Assembly: GCF_000300195.1 (NCBI RefSeq)
Contig: NZ_AMQH01000012.1
Span: forward strand, 1-64,000
Direction: 5' to 3'
Length of the DNA: 64,000 nucleotides
Source of the DNA: Clostridium tunisiense TJ
GTDB taxonomy: Bacteria > Bacillota > Clostridia > Clostridiales > Clostridiaceae
In this document: positions 63,188 to 64,000 of the stretch, one piece after another
Numbering within the stretch: the first letter of the stretch is position 1
How the letters are laid out: each line of letters begins with the position of its first letter
Program-made: the position numbers and the translations under genes
The notes under the pieces: model-generated
The model's input: only the letters and a program-made list of their open reading frames with translations
Databases searched by the model: none
Told to the model about the DNA's origin: nothing

Positions 63188-63532
63188 ATGGAAAATCAAG
63201 AGTTATTAAATGCTCTAATGAGTGATCCAGAAGTAAGAAAATTATTAATTAAATTAAGCAAAAATGAAAATGTTAATGCTGCATTAACAAATAGTTATAC
63301 ACAGGGAAATTATTACCCAAATAATCATAACAACTGTTGCCCACCATGTAACTGCAATCAAAATACAGGTCTAGGTGGATTAGGATTTTTATTCTTACTA
63401 CCTTTGTTATTCTGTGGATGTGGTTCTAACTTAGGATTTGGAAGAGGTTGTGGCTTTGGTGGTGGATACAATCATGGATGTTTCAATAATTGTTGTGATT
63501 GCTGTGATTGTTGTTGCGAGTTTTGGTGTTAA
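63188..63532 (+). CDS. Cys/Gly-rich candidate spore-surface protein
   Basis: 114 residues. The N-terminal 46 residues form a charged helical part (ELLNALMSDPEVRKLLIKLSKN) without Cys. The C-terminal 66 hold 16 Cys: CCPPCNCN, a short hydrophobic GLGFLFLLPLLF stretch, CGCG, a Gly/Phe-rich section, and a closing CCDCCDCCC cluster before EFWC. Such layouts are seen in cross-linked spore coat or exosporium proteins and in metal-binding proteins. The ATG at 63188 is 10 bases after GGGAG; an earlier TTG at 63179 nearly touches that site. Family not recognised. Confidence 0.7.
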   Translation: MENQELLNALMSDPEVRKLLIKLSKNENVNAALTNSYTQGNYYPNNHNNCCPPCNCNQNTGLGGLGFLFLLPLLFCGCGSNLGFGRGCGFGGGYNHGCFNNCCDCCDCCCEFWC

Positions 63533-63564
63533 TAAATCAATAATATAACTAATATAATAATTCT

Positions 63565-63591
63565 AGCCCTCTATAAATTTTATAGAGGGCT
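63565..63591. terminator. Bidirectional terminator, Cys-rich / DUF2156
   Basis: AGCCCTCTATA (63565-63575) pairs perfectly with TATAGAGGGCT (63581-63591), TTTAAA tail; serves both convergent genes. Confidence 0.8.
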
Positions 63592-63605
63592 TTAAATGCT
63601 TTATT

Positions 63606-64000
63606 TTAAAACTTTACTAAATATTTTGGTTCAAGCCTTACTGGTTGATAGGTAAGCTTAGCCTTTCTTAATCCTTCAATACCTAAATCTTGTTCCCTGT
63701 TTATAAAAGGTACATGGCTAAAATAGTTTTCTACAAAGGTTTTGTTAATAAAAGCATAAAGTCCATTAATTGTTGAATCAGCTTTTTCTACGTGAATAAT
63801 TGCCATTTCATCATTGACCTGTTCACCAATTGTAAAGGCAGAGATTTTATCATTAACATAAATTATCATGCCTTTAAAATCTAAATAATGATTGCTTTTT
63901 AGCATTTCTTCAATTGCTCTTAGTTCATATAAAAGATACCCCTTACAATCATTTTTTCTACACCATTCTCTAGCAGCTTTTATACAATCGCATATTAATC
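63606..64000 (-). CDS. DUF2156 / LPG-synthase C-terminal-type protein, 3' part only
   Basis: Partial: the reading frame is open to the window end, giving the last 131 residues. The piece reads GMIIYVNDKISAFTIGEQ, HVEKADSTINGLYAFINKTF and the family signature FINREQDLGIEGLRKAKLTY, typical of the GNAT-like C-terminal domain shared by lysyl-phosphatidylglycerol synthases (DUF2156). An internal ATG at 63905 is not the true start, since family-like sequence (AAREWCRKND, GYLLYEL) continues upstream. Stand-alone clostridial members are probably acyl or aminoacyl transferases; the target is unknown. Confidence 0.85.
   Translation of the reverse strand, partial: LICDCIKAAREWCRKNDCKGYLLYELRAIEEMLKSNHYLDFKGMIIYVNDKISAFTIGEQVNDEMAIIHVEKADSTINGLYAFINKTFVENYFSHVPFINREQDLGIEGLRKAKLTYQPVRLEPKYLVKF

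Overview
The window is about 30% GC and densely coded on both strands. It has strong AGGAGG-type ribosome binding sites, frequent GTG/TTG starts and many U-tailed hairpin terminators. It carries endospore genes (spoVAC-spoVAD-spoVAE, gerW/ytfJ with its DUF2953 partner, a Spo0E-like phosphatase, ytvI) and anaerobic metabolism genes (hybrid-cluster protein, iron-type butanol dehydrogenase, ferredoxin-fused aldo/keto reductase, cysteine desulfidase). I read it as chromosome of a strictly anaerobic, peptide- and amino-acid-using Clostridium (sensu stricto or close kin). I see no rRNA, tRNA, CRISPR array, insertion sequence, prophage or replication origin.

Layout. 0.1-7 kb: a stand-alone GAPDH whose cofactor-site residues look unlike NAD-specific enzymes, a cupin, a patatin-like lipase, a glutaredoxin-like protein, an internally deleted yfcC transporter pseudogene, a DEDD exonuclease and glycerate kinase. 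7-10.6 kb: a three-gene operon of a 22-residue-repeat solenoid protein, a MoxR-type AAA+ ATPase and a HExxH/VWA protein. 10.7-15 kb: alanine racemase, M20 amidohydrolase, DppA-like D-aminopeptidase and LD-carboxypeptidase, a D-amino-acid/muropeptide salvage group. 15-20.6 kb: DUF3793, DinB, an ECF S component, a membrane-anchored MutS-like ATPase and DUF1836. 21-34 kb: peptide use (oppABCDF, PepT-like M20, M42 and M29 peptidases, CstA). 34-38 kb: Hly-III, Spo0E-like, GerW/YtfI and an NCS2 purine permease.

38.4-42 kb holds a self-contained sigma-54 circuit: an enhancer-binding activator, palindromic candidate activator sites, a near-consensus -24/-12 promoter and a cysteine desulfidase gene. 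42-49 kb: a vanadium-haloperoxidase-like PAP2 protein, the spoVA genes with a newly called 42-residue gene beside them, a newly called 56-residue gene, a zinc-ribbon/coiled-coil protein, DegV and formimidoylglutamase. 49-60 kb: a two-gene ABC exporter, butanol dehydrogenase, DUF3189, IlvE, aldo/keto reductase, Hcp behind a class-II-positioned FNR/CRP-type dyad, and YtvI. 60-64 kb: an SPFH protein with repeated beta modules, a small hydrophilic protein, a Cys-rich candidate spore protein and the 3' part of a DUF2156 gene that runs off the window.

The genes fit a cell that imports oligopeptides (Opp, CstA), cuts them in the cytoplasm (PepT-like, M42, M29, M20, DppA, LdcA), ferments the amino acids (CdsB, HutG, IlvE) and sporulates. 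The most novel-looking parts are the solenoid-MoxR-VWA operon, the sigma-54/cysteine circuit with its candidate sites, two intergenic RNA candidates (34.96-35.05 kb and 30.10-30.28 kb) and the GAPDH cofactor-site changes. All functions are inferred from reading the sequence; no database search was run.
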